Assembly (NCBI RefSeq): GCF_000420665.1
Contig: NZ_ATVJ01000001.1
Coordinates: 248,001-312,000 of the forward strand
Source: Ponticaulis koreensis DSM 19734
Lineage (GTDB): Bacteria; Pseudomonadota; Alphaproteobacteria; Caulobacterales; Hyphomonadaceae
Direction: 5' to 3'
DNA length: 64,000 bases
The notes under the pieces were generated by a model. It made no database searches and had not been told where the DNA came from. It worked only from the letters and a program-made list of their open reading frames with translations. This document shows, piece after piece, positions 43,436 through 53,535 of the stretch; positions within the stretch are counted from its first letter, which is position 1; the number at the start of each line of letters is the position of its first letter. The translations under genes were made by a program, and so were the position numbers.

Positions 43436-46400
43436 CATCACATCTCTCAGACGCGCTTTTTGGTGATACCCGCGTATTCACCCTGCCTGCGGGGGCAGAC
43501 TTTCTGGGAGACCTCGCAAAAACGTTGATTGATGTGACCGGTGCGCGTGAGCATCCGGAACAGCTATCAGATGCGCTTGTCTTTGTGCCGAACCGGCGAT
43601 CTGCGCGTGCGTTCGCCGCACGTCTGTTCGCCGAACTGAATTCGCCCGGTTTTCTTCCGCCTGATATCCGGCCGCTTGGCGATGCAGGCGATAACGACCC
43701 TGCACTCCTCGGTGAACTCACAGACGTAGATGTACGCCCGCCAATGCCCAAAGGCTCCCGCCTGGGCGCACTGACGCTGCTGGTCAATCAATGGCATGAC
43801 ACACGCGGCGAACACATCACGCTGGCCTCAGCCATGTCGGTTGCGCGCGATCTCGCTCGCCTTCTGGATCAGGCCGCACTGGCTGGCGACGTACGCTGGG
43901 AAGAGCTTCCAAATCAGGTCGAGAATGCAGAGCTTGCCAAGCACTGGGAAATCTCGGTTCAATTCCTCTCCATTCTGACCACGAAATGGCCAGACTTTCT
44001 GGAAGAGAATGGATATTCTGATAGCAATGTGCGCGACCGAATGGCCGCAGAAGCGCTCTGCCAGCGCTGGGAACGCCAGCCGCCAAATTCGCCCGTTATC
44101 GTCGCTGGCTCTACCGGTTCCAGCCCGTCTACGCGCCTTTTAATGGCCGCCGCAATGAAATTGCCGAAAGGGGCCGTCCTCTTTCCGGGCCTCGAACATG
44201 ATGTGGATGCCCAGACATGGCATGCCATCTCCAAAGCGCCGAGCCACCCGCAATTTGCCTTTGCCGAAACGCTGTCTGCCCTGCAGAGCCATCCGGATAA
44301 GGTCCTCCTCTGGCCGGGCTATACCGAACGCCCTGCCCTTCAGCCACGCCGTCAGATTATTCAGGAATCGCTTGCACCTGCTGACACGACAGCCGACTGG
44401 GTAACCCGTCTCAAACAACGCGCGGCGCCTGCTTCTCCGCAGAGCCTCACCACCAATGGCCTGAAAGGGCTCTCTCTGATCGAAGCCGCGAGTGAGGCTG
44501 AAGAGGCCAACGCAATCGCCCTGTTGATGCGCGAGGTTCTGGAAACACCGGAACGCACCGCCGCGCTGGTCACTCCTGATGCCACACTGGCACGCCGCGT
44601 CTCTGCTCTGATGGAACGCTGGGATGTGCATGTCTCGCCGTCAGCGGGCTGGCCTATCCTGCAGACGCGTGCAGGCCGGTTTATGATTGCCGCTCTGGAC
44701 TGGGCGCTCGACCCTGGCGGCCCGCTGGCAATTGCGCGCCTTTTAAAACATGAACTGACTGTTCTCTCCGACGACACGTCCCGAGACGCGTCTATCTCTG
44801 CACTGGAACGCGGGCTTCTGCGTGATCTGCGCAGCTGGAAAACCCTGTCAGAGCTCGGCGACAAAGCCGTTTCTCAGGCTGAACGCGCCGAGAAAAAGCC
44901 CAAGCACGCTCTGGTATCCGCAGACGAATACGACCTCGCCAACCATCTGATCGAAGACCTGCACACACGCGCCGAAGGCAGGATCGAACCGATCCTTGCA
45001 ATGATCGAGGACAAGTTCGAGCTTCGCGCTTTCGCAGAAGCCTTCGCCGAGCTTTGTGACACGCTTACCCGTCACCCCGACGATGAAGGCCCGTCCCTCC
45101 TCTGGTCCGGCCAGGACGGCTCGAGCCTTGCCCGTTTTCTTGAAGAGATAGCCGAGATGGGCGACTTCCTGCCGCCAATCGAGCAGGATGATTTGCGGCC
45201 TCTGATCACCCAGCTGGCGGGCGACCTGCGCGTTGTAGATGATCTGCCATCCCATCCGCGCCTCAACTTTTGGGGCCCTCTGGAAGCGCGTCTTCAGTCC
45301 TGCGATCTCATGATCCTCGCAAGCCTCAATGAAGGCTCATGGCCTGAAGCTCCGAGCACGGACGGTTTCCTGCCACGTAACTTCAGAGCCAATATCGGTC
45401 TGCCTGATACCGAGGCCCGCGTCGGCCTTGCCGCGCACGACTTTGCACAGCTTGCCTGTTCGCCGGAAGTAGTGCTGACGCGGTCCGAGCGAGTCGATGA
45501 CAAGCCAGCCGTCGCGTCGCGCTGGCTCTGGCGACTGCGCATTCTGGCAAGCGGTGCGCTTGAAAGCCTTGAAGACACAGACGCACTCCTTCATGCGCCA
45601 ACCGCCCATATTCTTGATTGGGTAGCCCATCAGCATGACGCAGAGGATGCCCCTGCCGTCACCTCTCCGGCACCCAAGCCGCCTGCCGACAAGCGCACAG
45701 ACACAATTAGCGTGACAGAAGTCGAAACGCTAATCCGCGATCCATATGGCTTCTACGCAAAGAACCTGCTCGCGCTTGAACCATTGGAGCAAATCGATCC
45801 GGACCTCAGCCCGATGTCGATTGGTATCGCCATGCACAAAGCGCTTGAGAGATTCGATACACTGAAAGCGCCTTATGTGACCGTTGACAGCATGGTTGCG
45901 AGCTTCGGAGACGAACTCACTGCCGTTGGCGCAGATGATCTCTTCATCGCCGAGCGGGAAATGCTCTGGCAAAAGGCTGCAAATGAGTATCTGGACTGGA
46001 TGCGAAGCCGAGATGAGATCGTCGCCACGCGCAATATGGAAGTGAATTACTCAGTCGACCTTACCGTCAAAGGTCGCAGCGTTTACATGTCGGGCCGCGC
46101 AGACATGGTCGAAACCCTGCAGGACGGCAAAATCACCATCACCGACTTCAAAACCGGGAGCCCGCCTTCGGCAGCGCAGGTTGCATCCGGCCTCGCCCCG
46201 CAGCTTCCATTACTCGCAGCGATGGCACGCATCAACGAAGATGACGCCAAACCGAAAGGTGAACCGGCGGACCTGTTCTATGTCGGCTTCGGGTCGAACA
46301 ATGGTGTCACACAAATTGCCGACAGAAAGGGCAAACGCCCAATCCCTCAGCTGGTGGATGATGCGTTTGCTGGTCTGAAAGACCTGCTCTCTGTCTTTGC

Positions 46401-46530
46401 CGATGCGAACACCCCTTATCTTTCCGGCCCGCGCATCCAGTTCCTTTCAAAGTATAGCGATTATGACGGCCTGTCGCGCAAAGCCGAATGGGCAGACCCC
46501 GGCCATGAAGGCATGGAGGATGCACGATGA
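43432..46530 (+). CDS. addB: Double-strand-break repair nuclease-helicase subunit AddB
   Basis: A 1032-residue AddB of the alphaproteobacterial type. With AddA it resects double-strand breaks and loads RecA after Chi-like recognition. An N-terminal inactive helicase-like half opens with LSDALFGDTRVFTLPAGADF. The C-terminal PD-(D/E)XK nuclease is marked by KITITDFKTGSPPSAAQV (about 897-914), the usual D-F-K-T-G. No cluster cysteines near the nuclease are seen, as expected for this branch. The start overlaps murU by 4 bases and the stop overlaps addA by 4 bases, so the two subunits are made in step. Confidence 0.94.
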   Translation: MTSHLSDALFGDTRVFTLPAGADFLGDLAKTLIDVTGAREHPEQLSDALVFVPNRRSARAFAARLFAELNSPGFLPPDIRPLGDAGDNDPALLGELTDVDVRPPMPKGSRLGALTLLVNQWHDTRGEHITLASAMSVARDLARLLDQAALAGDVRWEELPNQVENAELAKHWEISVQFLSILTTKWPDFLEENGYSDSNVRDRMAAEALCQRWERQPPNSPVIVAGSTGSSPSTRLLMAAAMKLPKGAVLFPGLEHDVDAQTWHAISKAPSHPQFAFAETLSALQSHPDKVLLWPGYTERPALQPRRQIIQESLAPADTTADWVTRLKQRAAPASPQSLTTNGLKGLSLIEAASEAEEANAIALLMREVLETPERTAALVTPDATLARRVSALMERWDVHVSPSAGWPILQTRAGRFMIAALDWALDPGGPLAIARLLKHELTVLSDDTSRDASISALERGLLRDLRSWKTLSELGDKAVSQAERAEKKPKHALVSADEYDLANHLIEDLHTRAEGRIEPILAMIEDKFELRAFAEAFAELCDTLTRHPDDEGPSLLWSGQDGSSLARFLEEIAEMGDFLPPIEQDDLRPLITQLAGDLRVVDDLPSHPRLNFWGPLEARLQSCDLMILASLNEGSWPEAPSTDGFLPRNFRANIGLPDTEARVGLAAHDFAQLACSPEVVLTRSERVDDKPAVASRWLWRLRILASGALESLEDTDALLHAPTAHILDWVAHQHDAEDAPAVTSPAPKPPADKRTDTISVTEVETLIRDPYGFYAKNLLALEPLEQIDPDLSPMSIGIAMHKALERFDTLKAPYVTVDSMVASFGDELTAVGADDLFIAEREMLWQKAANEYLDWMRSRDEIVATRNMEVNYSVDLTVKGRSVYMSGRADMVETLQDGKITITDFKTGSPPSAAQVASGLAPQLPLLAAMARINEDDAKPKGEPADLFYVGFGSNNGVTQIADRKGKRPIPQLVDDAFAGLKDLLSVFADANTPYLSGPRIQFLSKYSDYDGLSRKAEWADPGHEGMEDAR

Positions 46531-49500
46531 GCGAACAGATGACAGCTTACGACCGCGTCGTTGCTGCCCAGAAGCAAGCCGCCCTGCCGGAAGCCTCTAT
46601 CTGGGTTTCAGCCAATGCCGGTTCGGGCAAAACCAAGGTTCTGATCGACCGTGTTGCGCGCCTCCTTTTGACGGGCGTGCAGCCGGATAGCATTCTCTGC
46701 ATCACCTATACCAAAGCCGCCGCAAGCGAGATGCAGCAGCGTCTCTTCAAACGTCTTGGCGCATGGTCGGTCATGGGGAATGACGAACTCGCAAGAGACC
46801 TGAAAGACCTGCAGGGCATGGACTATTCCGGCGATGGCGAAGCCCTGAAAGCGGCACGTGCCCTGTTTGCGAAAGCGCTTGAAACGCCAGGTGGCCTTCG
46901 CATTGAAACGCTCCACGCGTTTGCAGGCCGTGTGCTGCGCCGCTTCCCGCTGGAGGCGCGCGTCCCCCCCGGCTTTAAAGAGCTGGACGAGGTCGACAAT
47001 AAAGCGCTCTGGACAAAGGCTGCCCGTAAATCCTTCGACAAGCTGAAAGCCAATCCGCACCGCTGGCCGCTCTTTGCTGACCTCATGAAAGAGACTGGCG
47101 GGAAGCGCTATGACGGCGCCATTGAGGTGATCACAGGCAGCGCGTCCAAGCTGCACCGATTTCTTCATGACGCACCCTCGCCAGAGCAGCGCTTTGAAGC
47201 GATCAGTACGACGTTAGGCGCGCCCTCTGAATCGGCCGAGAAGCTCCTTTCCGATCTCATGGACACCCAACTTCCACGCGCTGAAATATCGAACGCGGTT
47301 ACTGACTTAACCGCAAGCGGAGGGAATGATAAACGCCTCATCGGCGCCTACTTACAAGCTACGCTTAGCGCCACAGACCCAAAAGTCGCTTTCGATAGTT
47401 ATCGAAAAGTTTTTTATGATTCCAATAACAACCGCCGAAAAAAGAATCCGTTTACGAAGAAATTTGAAGGCACATTTATCGAGGGACTATTTTCTTGGGA
47501 AAACGGCTCAGAAACCGACCGCTTTCTTAGAAAAGAAAACGAAATCAAAGCCGCGCTGCTACGTGACCGCACCGTTACGCTTCTGGAAATCGCAGCTGAT
47601 GTCATGGCCGAGCACCACCATGAAAAGCGCATTCGTGCCGGCCTCGACTTTGATGACCTGATCGCCAATACACGCGACCTGCTCACGGGTCCCGGCCTTG
47701 CTGAATGGGTGCTGTACAAGCTTGATGGCGGCATCAGCCACGTCCTCCTCGACGAGGCGCAGGATACAAGCCCGGACCAATGGGTGATCGTGAACTCTCT
47801 CGTGGAAGAGTTCTTCTCCGGCGCCAGTGGTCATGATCTGATCCGTACACTGTTTGTCGTGGGTGATGAGAAGCAATCCATCTACTCATTCCAGGGCGCA
47901 GACACAGCAAAGTTTCAGTCCGAACGCCAGCGCTTTGCCTCCCGACAGACCGACGACACGATTGGCGGCAAAATCCATCTGCCGCAGGTGGAGATGTCCT
48001 TCCGTTCGACCCAGCAAGTCCTGAGCTTTGTCGACGAGGTGTTTAACGGGCCCGCCTCATTTGGCTCGGCGCCATTCTCGACCGCGCCGCCGAGCGAAGC
48101 CGATAAAATCTCACATCAGGCTTTCCGCGAACCGCATAGAGGACTTGTCGAATTCTGGCCTCTGGACGAGCCGGAAGCGGTACCGACGGGTGTTCCATGG
48201 CATGCGCCAATGGATATGGAGCGGCAGGTGTCAGCACCGGCCCAACTTGCGGGTAAACTAGCAAACTGGATTGCTGCGCGGCTCGCACCCGGCGCACCAG
48301 CCGTCTATGAAGAAGGCAAGGAAGGAAAGCCACGCCCTGCGCGGCCGGGCGATATCCTGATCCTTGTCCGGTCCCGCAAGGCGCTGTTCCATTCCATTAT
48401 CCAGCAGCTAAAAGCCAAGGGGCTTCCTGTAGCTGGCGCCGACCGGCTCAACCTGCAGGATACGCTGGCGGTTCAGGATGTGATGAACCTTGTGCGCTTT
48501 GCCCTGCTTCAGGAAGATGATCTAACGCTGGCGGAAATCCTGAAAGGCCCATTCCTCGGCCTTCTGGATGATGACACGCACCTCTTCCCGCTGGCCTATG
48601 ATCGTGGACCAAGCAGCCTCTGGCAGCGCCTTCAGGAAAGCGACCACGGCGATCACAAGAGGGCGGCTGCGTTCCTGAAAACGGTTTTGGAACGCAGCCG
48701 CCTGCCAGCCTTTGAATTTCTGAGCTGGGTAATGAATACGCGGCACGCAAAGCTCGGCCAGACAGGTTGGCAGTTGATCAATGCGCGTTTCGGAACACCT
48801 GCACATGACCCGCTTGAGGCTCTGATCTCCATCTCGGCCAATCTGGAAGATGCAGAAAGCGCCAGCCTGCAGACCTTCCTTGCCGCCGTTGAAGCACAAG
48901 ATAGCGAGATCAAACGCGAACAGTCCGGTCCTGCCGACGAAATCCGCGTCATGACCGTACACGGATCAAAAGGTCTGGAAGCACCTATCGTCATCCTGCC
49001 GGATACCACGGGCATGGGTAATAATACGCTCTCCGGCAATCTCAGCTTCACCGAAGATGGCGTACCGGTCTGGATGGTGAAGAAGGATGAAGACTGCGCC
49101 GCCAGCGCAGCCATCCGCGCACAGGAAGAAGCGAAATCCCGCGCTGAAGCCAACCGGCTTCTCTATGTGGCCCTCACCCGCGCTAAAGATCAGCTTCTCA
49201 TTTGCGGCGCATGGAACGGCGCGAAGACCGGTCAGGGCTATAAAGACGGTAGCTGGTATGATCTCTGCCAGCAGACCATTGCGACATGGGCACTAGGCGA
49301 CGCAGAACGCGATGAACATGGTATCTGGCGATTTGGCGGCCTGCCACAGCCTGAAAGCGATGCGCCTCTCGTGCGCGAAGAAAAGACCGTCGCCCCGCTG
49401 CCGGACTGGATTTTCAAGCCACGCGCTGTGAGCACATCCGAACATCAGGACCAGTTGCGCGCGCCAAGTTCACTTCTGCCTGGCGACACACCTGTGCTTC

Positions 49501-50048
49501 CGCCCTTCGGCAAGGACCATGTGCGCCGCTTCCAGCGCGGACGCCTCATCCACGCGCTTCTGGAAATCCTGCCCGATACACCATACGAGGACCGACGCGC
49601 GCGGGCGTCCCGCTTTATTGATACCTGTCTCGATGCAGATCAGGCGCACCTCAAAGACGATATTATTAAGGTGACCTTCTCGGTTCTGGAAGCACCTGAA
49701 CTTGCACCAGTCTTCGGGCCGGGCGGACGCCCTGAAGCGCCCGTGGTGGGGCGTGGCCCGAACATTCCAAAGGGTGTCATCATCAACGGTCGAGTGGACC
49801 GCCTGCGCGTCACCGAGGATGAAGTCTGGGTGATTGACTATAAAACCGACAGGCCGCCACCCAAGCGCGCAGAGGACGTGGCCATGCCATATCTGGCCCA
49901 GCTCGGCGCCTATAAGGATGTCCTGTCTGTTACTTATCCTGACAAGTGCGTTAAATGCGCTTTATTGTGGACTGACGGTCCCCACTTTATGGTCCTTGAC
50001 GAATCCGCCATGCTGGCGGCGCTCGTGAAAGCGAAAGAAACAGATTGA
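46527..50048 (+). CDS. addA: Double-strand-break repair helicase AddA
   Basis: A 1173-residue UvrD-like helicase with a C-terminal nuclease. Visible motifs are Walker A SANAGSGKTKVLIDRVARLL (about 28-47), Walker B HVLLDEAQDTSPDQW, motif III GDEKQSIYSFQGADT, motif V IRVMTVHGSKGLEAPIV and the nuclease core VWVIDYKTDRPPPKR near the end. The segment 47290-47560 is clearly richer in A and T, with codons unlike the rest of the gene, yet stays in frame. It overlaps addB by 4 bases; trxA follows. Confidence 0.96.
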   Translation: MSEQMTAYDRVVAAQKQAALPEASIWVSANAGSGKTKVLIDRVARLLLTGVQPDSILCITYTKAAASEMQQRLFKRLGAWSVMGNDELARDLKDLQGMDYSGDGEALKAARALFAKALETPGGLRIETLHAFAGRVLRRFPLEARVPPGFKELDEVDNKALWTKAARKSFDKLKANPHRWPLFADLMKETGGKRYDGAIEVITGSASKLHRFLHDAPSPEQRFEAISTTLGAPSESAEKLLSDLMDTQLPRAEISNAVTDLTASGGNDKRLIGAYLQATLSATDPKVAFDSYRKVFYDSNNNRRKKNPFTKKFEGTFIEGLFSWENGSETDRFLRKENEIKAALLRDRTVTLLEIAADVMAEHHHEKRIRAGLDFDDLIANTRDLLTGPGLAEWVLYKLDGGISHVLLDEAQDTSPDQWVIVNSLVEEFFSGASGHDLIRTLFVVGDEKQSIYSFQGADTAKFQSERQRFASRQTDDTIGGKIHLPQVEMSFRSTQQVLSFVDEVFNGPASFGSAPFSTAPPSEADKISHQAFREPHRGLVEFWPLDEPEAVPTGVPWHAPMDMERQVSAPAQLAGKLANWIAARLAPGAPAVYEEGKEGKPRPARPGDILILVRSRKALFHSIIQQLKAKGLPVAGADRLNLQDTLAVQDVMNLVRFALLQEDDLTLAEILKGPFLGLLDDDTHLFPLAYDRGPSSLWQRLQESDHGDHKRAAAFLKTVLERSRLPAFEFLSWVMNTRHAKLGQTGWQLINARFGTPAHDPLEALISISANLEDAESASLQTFLAAVEAQDSEIKREQSGPADEIRVMTVHGSKGLEAPIVILPDTTGMGNNTLSGNLSFTEDGVPVWMVKKDEDCAASAAIRAQEEAKSRAEANRLLYVALTRAKDQLLICGAWNGAKTGQGYKDGSWYDLCQQTIATWALGDAERDEHGIWRFGGLPQPESDAPLVREEKTVAPLPDWIFKPRAVSTSEHQDQLRAPSSLLPGDTPVLPPFGKDHVRRFQRGRLIHALLEILPDTPYEDRRARASRFIDTCLDADQAHLKDDIIKVTFSVLEAPELAPVFGPGGRPEAPVVGRGPNIPKGVIINGRVDRLRVTEDEVWVIDYKTDRPPPKRAEDVAMPYLAQLGAYKDVLSVTYPDKCVKCALLWTDGPHFMVLDESAMLAALVKAKETD

Positions 50049-50101
50049 CGCGATGCGGGAGACGATTAACTCCCATCGCAAATTAGATGACGGAGACGCA
50101 A

Positions 50102-50425
50102 ATGGCGGCCCTTGAGATTAATGACGATACTTTTGACACCGAAGTCCTGGCTTCTGAGGTTCCTGTAGTAGTGGACTTCTGGGCGGAATGGTGTGTGCCT
50201 TGTAAAAAGCTCTCACCGAACGTTGAGCGCGTTGCAGAAGAAATGTCTGGCAAAGTTAAAGTTGCCAAGCTGAACGTGGACGAGAACCCGATCACCATGA
50301 CGAAGTTCGGCGTGCGCGGCCTGCCAACACTCATCCTGTTCAAAAACGGCAAGGTCACAGCTACGCACCTTGGCGATATGAGCAAAGACAAGCTGGAAGA
50401 GTGGATCAAATCTGAAACTGCTTAA
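50102..50425 (+). CDS. trxA: Thioredoxin with CVPC active site
   Basis: A 107-residue cytosolic thioredoxin-fold protein that reduces protein disulfides with electrons from thioredoxin reductase. The active site reads VVDFWAEWCVPCKKLSP, with Val in place of the near-universal Gly between the cysteines. The cis-proline lies in VRGLPTLILFKNGK. Val at this position is typical of TlpA/CcmG-like proteins and may raise or lower the redox potential; this is inference. The ATG at 50102 follows GGAG. It is the last gene of the addAB unit, as in many alphaproteobacteria. Confidence 0.94.
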   Translation: MAALEINDDTFDTEVLASEVPVVVDFWAEWCVPCKKLSPNVERVAEEMSGKVKVAKLNVDENPITMTKFGVRGLPTLILFKNGKVTATHLGDMSKDKLEEWIKSETA

Positions 50426-50435
50426 TCGGCAGGTT

Positions 50436-51713
50436 TCAGTCGATCACTTCGCCGTTCAGGCGCAGAACATCACCGGCAAGATAAAGCGATCCGCAGATTA
50501 ATGCGTGGTCGCTTTTTTCTTGGGTGAGACGGGCAAGCGCCTCATCAATGCTCGTGTAGGCTGTCGCCGGAATACCGAGCGATGTCGCGATCTCGCAAAG
50601 TGTGTTCGGGTCCGCGCCATTCTGGCTGGTTTGCATAGGGATGCAGGCCAGATGGCTGATCATCGGCGCGAGGTCCGCAAGATAGGATCTGGCATCCTTA
50701 TTCTTCAGCATACCAAAAGCCACTGGCATAGGCGCATAAGGCGAAATGGCCTTGGCCACCGCTGCGGCCGCATGCGGGTTGTGCCCGCCATCGAGAATTA
50801 CCGTTTTGCCCGGAAGCTGGCGCGTTAGCGGACCATCCGCCAGCGTCTGCATGCGCGCAGGCCATTCCACGGTTTTGAGGCCTTTCAGCGTATTCTCTAC
50901 CGTCAGCTCAAACACGCCCGCACGCTTCAAGCCAAGCAAAGCGAGCATGGAGTTTGAAACCTGATGTGGCCCCTTCAGGCCAAGTTCGACGCCTTCGAGT
51001 ATTAGGTCATCGATTTGCATCGTAATGCGATCACCCTCGATGCGTGCTTCACCAGCATCAGCCACCGTATGGAACGGCGCGCCCTTATAGATCGCTTCGG
51101 CTTTCAGCGTGCGCAGAACATCAGGCGCCTGACCGCCGGTGCAAACTGGCGCGTCTTTCTTGATGATGCCCGCTTTTTCCCATGCGATCTGGCAGATATG
51201 GCGACCCAGAAATTCCTTATGATCAATATCAATAGGCGTGATCACGCAGGCGGCCGGATGATCAATTACATTGGTGGAATCAAACCGACCACCAAGCCCG
51301 ACTTCAACCAAGGTCAGGTCAGCCGGATTCTCAGCGAAAGCCAGATAGGCAACGCAGGTCATGCCTTCGAAAAAGGATAATGGCTCACCAGCATTTGCCT
51401 CGAGCACGCGCGCTGAAAGCTCCATCAGATACGCGTCAGAGATAAGCTCGCCCGCAATCCGGATACGCTCATTCACGCGCACCAGATGGGGCGACGTATC
51501 GACATGAACTTTCAACCCGTGCGCTTCAGCGACGGCGCGCATGAAGGCTGTGGTAGAGCCTTTTCCATTCGTACCTGCGACATGGATGGCAGGTGGCATC
51601 CCGTCTTGCGGACGGCCAAGCTGCTCCAAAACCCGCTGCACAGGTTCCGTCGTCAGTTTGAAAACGCTCGGTTTTGGAAGTGCATCATAGGCTGACAGAA
51701 GCTCTGTCAGCAC
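50436..51713 (-). CDS. folC: Bifunctional folylpolyglutamate/dihydrofolate synthase
   Basis: A 425-residue Mur-ligase-fold enzyme that adds glutamate to dihydropteroate and to folates. The P-loop is HVAGTNGKGSTTAFM (about 44-58). Other family parts are SPHLVRVNERIRIAGE, LTLVEVGLGGRFDSTN and VILDGGHNPHAAAAVAKAI. It begins with GTG and has no clear Shine-Dalgarno, starting 35 bases after the accD stop, so it may be read by coupling. It is convergent with trxA, 10 bases apart. Confidence 0.94.
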   Translation of the reverse strand: MLTELLSAYDALPKPSVFKLTTEPVQRVLEQLGRPQDGMPPAIHVAGTNGKGSTTAFMRAVAEAHGLKVHVDTSPHLVRVNERIRIAGELISDAYLMELSARVLEANAGEPLSFFEGMTCVAYLAFAENPADLTLVEVGLGGRFDSTNVIDHPAACVITPIDIDHKEFLGRHICQIAWEKAGIIKKDAPVCTGGQAPDVLRTLKAEAIYKGAPFHTVADAGEARIEGDRITMQIDDLILEGVELGLKGPHQVSNSMLALLGLKRAGVFELTVENTLKGLKTVEWPARMQTLADGPLTRQLPGKTVILDGGHNPHAAAAVAKAISPYAPMPVAFGMLKNKDARSYLADLAPMISHLACIPMQTSQNGADPNTLCEIATSLGIPATAYTSIDEALARLTQEKSDHALICGSLYLAGDVLRLNGEVID

Positions 51714-51748
51714 ACTGGATGTATCAGTCAGGGCTTTGCCCCCAATAG

Positions 51749-52693
51749 CTACTCGACGACGTCTACGCGTGGCTGAGACACAGGCGGCACGCCTTTGGAC
51801 GAGCTTTTGCGGCGGGACATGAGGTGGCCCAGAATGCTGCCGATGACCTTGCCCATTTCGCGGCGGTCAACGACCATATCCACGACGCCTTTATCCTTCA
51901 GGAACTCAGAACGCTGAAAGCCTTCCGGAAGTTTCTGACGGATTGTCTGCTCAATCACGCGCGGACCAGAGAACGCAATCATGGCTTCCGGCTCTGCAAG
52001 GTGAACATCACCCAGCATCGCGTAAGATGCGGATACACCGCCTGAGGTCGGGTCTGTAAGAACCACGAGATATGGCAGACCAGCTTCGCGGACGTCTTCA
52101 ATCGCAAGCGTTGTGCGCGGCATCTGCATGAGAGACAGCGTGCCCTCTTGCATACGCGCGCCACCAGACGCTGTGCAGACGATCAGCGCTGCATCGCGGG
52201 CAACGGCTGTTTCAGCCGCTTTGATGAAAGCCTCACCAGCAGCCATGCCGAGTGAGCCGCCCATGAATGCAAAATCTTGTACCAGAACCACTGCCGGCTT
52301 GCCGCCGATCAGGCCGATCGCAGCGGCCATACAGTCATCCTGAATGATGTTTTCGCCGTTCGGGTCCGCCTTGTTGCGGTCAGAAATCTTGGCTTTAGCG
52401 CCCTTCAGACGGTCGACATAACGCTTGTCGTCTTTGAACTTGAGCGGGTCACGTGGCACCTCCGGCAGTTCGATCGCCTCCCATTTTTGGTCGTCGAACA
52501 TGGCGCGAAAACGGACCAGAGGTCCGACGCGCAGGTGTGCGCCTGAAGGTGTTACCCAGAAGCTCGCTTCGAGGTCTGGTTTAAAGATAAGCTCACCTGA
52601 TTTCGGGCATTTTACCCAGAGATTGTCAGGTGTTTCACGCTTACCAAATACCGATTTGAGGCCCGGTGGGCTGATATTGGAAAGCCAGTTCAT
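51749..52693 (-). CDS. accD: Acetyl-CoA carboxylase carboxyltransferase subunit beta
   Basis: A 314-residue beta subunit that with AccA moves carboxyl from biotin to acetyl-CoA, starting fatty-acid synthesis. The crotonase-like domain has LIGGKPAVVLVQDFAFMGGSL, IVCTASGGARMQEGTLSLMQM and VLTDPTSGGVSASYAMLGDV. The N-terminus reads LWVKCPKSGELIFKPDLEAS, so of the four zinc-ribbon cysteines only one remains. Loss of the zinc site is also known in other alphaproteobacterial AccD. The ATG follows CGGAG. It lies 11 bases downstream of trpA. Confidence 0.95.
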   Translation of the reverse strand: MNWLSNISPPGLKSVFGKRETPDNLWVKCPKSGELIFKPDLEASFWVTPSGAHLRVGPLVRFRAMFDDQKWEAIELPEVPRDPLKFKDDKRYVDRLKGAKAKISDRNKADPNGENIIQDDCMAAAIGLIGGKPAVVLVQDFAFMGGSLGMAAGEAFIKAAETAVARDAALIVCTASGGARMQEGTLSLMQMPRTTLAIEDVREAGLPYLVVLTDPTSGGVSASYAMLGDVHLAEPEAMIAFSGPRVIEQTIRQKLPEGFQRSEFLKDKGVVDMVVDRREMGKVIGSILGHLMSRRKSSSKGVPPVSQPRVDVVE

Positions 52694-52704
52694 GCGTTTC
52701 TCCG

Positions 52705-53535
52705 TCAAGCGACGCCGCCATTTCTGTTTAGACCAGAGCTCAGATCACGTGTGAGACGGGCAACCGACTCCACAATCTCTTCGCGTGACTTACCCTGCGC
52801 CATCTCAGATATAATATCAACGAAGGCCGATCCAACCACAACGCCATCACTGATCGCTGCCATTTCACGAGCCTGCTCACCTGTTTTTATACCAAAACCA
52901 ACGCATACGGGAAGGCCAGAGATGCGTTGAGCCATCTGGACGCCCGGCGTAATGTCGCTGGCAACAGGTTTTTTCGCGCCCGTTACACCCGTAACAGACA
53001 CGTAATAGAGGAAGCCGCTGGCACCATCCGCAACGGTTTTCATGCGGCCTTCATGCGTGGTTGGTGTCGCCAGACGAATGACCGCCAGCTCATGCGGCGC
53101 ATACGCCTCGCGCAGAGGCATGTCTTCCTCCGGCGGCAGATCGACAATGATCGTACCATCGATGCCAGCATCACCTGCAGCTTCGGCAAAAGCCTCATAG
53201 CCCATCAGGTGAACCGGGTTCGCATAGCCCATAAGAATAAGCGGTGTTGTCTGGTTCGTTTCGCGAAAGCGCTTGGCCAGCGCCAGAACGTCCTTCAGCG
53301 TCGTACCAGCAGCAAGGCTGCGCTGACCGGCGCGCTGGATAGACGGTCCATCTGCCATCGGGTCTGTAAACGGCGCACCAAGCTCGATTACGTCCGCGCC
53401 GTTCTCGACGAGCGCGTTCAGCACCTGATAGCTGGTTTCCAGGTCAGGGTCGCCAGCCATGACGTAAGAGACCAGCGCAGAGCGGCCGTCAGAGCGGGCT
53501 TTGTCGAATGCAGCGGAAATACGGGAAACTGGCAT
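52705..53535 (-). CDS. trpA: Tryptophan synthase alpha chain
   Basis: A 276-residue TIM barrel that cleaves indole-3-glycerol phosphate to indole and glyceraldehyde 3-phosphate. Indole then passes to TrpB. The catalytic glutamate lies in VIELGAPFTDPMADGPSIQ (about 45-63). Other conserved parts are LILMGYANPVHLMGYEAF, GTIIVDLPPEE, LIRLATPTT-like VIRLATPTT and CVGFGIKTGEQA. The ATG overlaps the cutA stop by one base (TAATG), so it is coupled to cutA rather than directly to trpB. Confidence 0.95.
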   Translation of the reverse strand: MPVSRISAAFDKARSDGRSALVSYVMAGDPDLETSYQVLNALVENGADVIELGAPFTDPMADGPSIQRAGQRSLAAGTTLKDVLALAKRFRETNQTTPLILMGYANPVHLMGYEAFAEAAGDAGIDGTIIVDLPPEEDMPLREAYAPHELAVIRLATPTTHEGRMKTVADGASGFLYYVSVTGVTGAKKPVASDITPGVQMAQRISGLPVCVGFGIKTGEQAREMAAISDGVVVGSAFVDIISEMAQGKSREEIVESVARLTRDLSSGLNRNGGVA

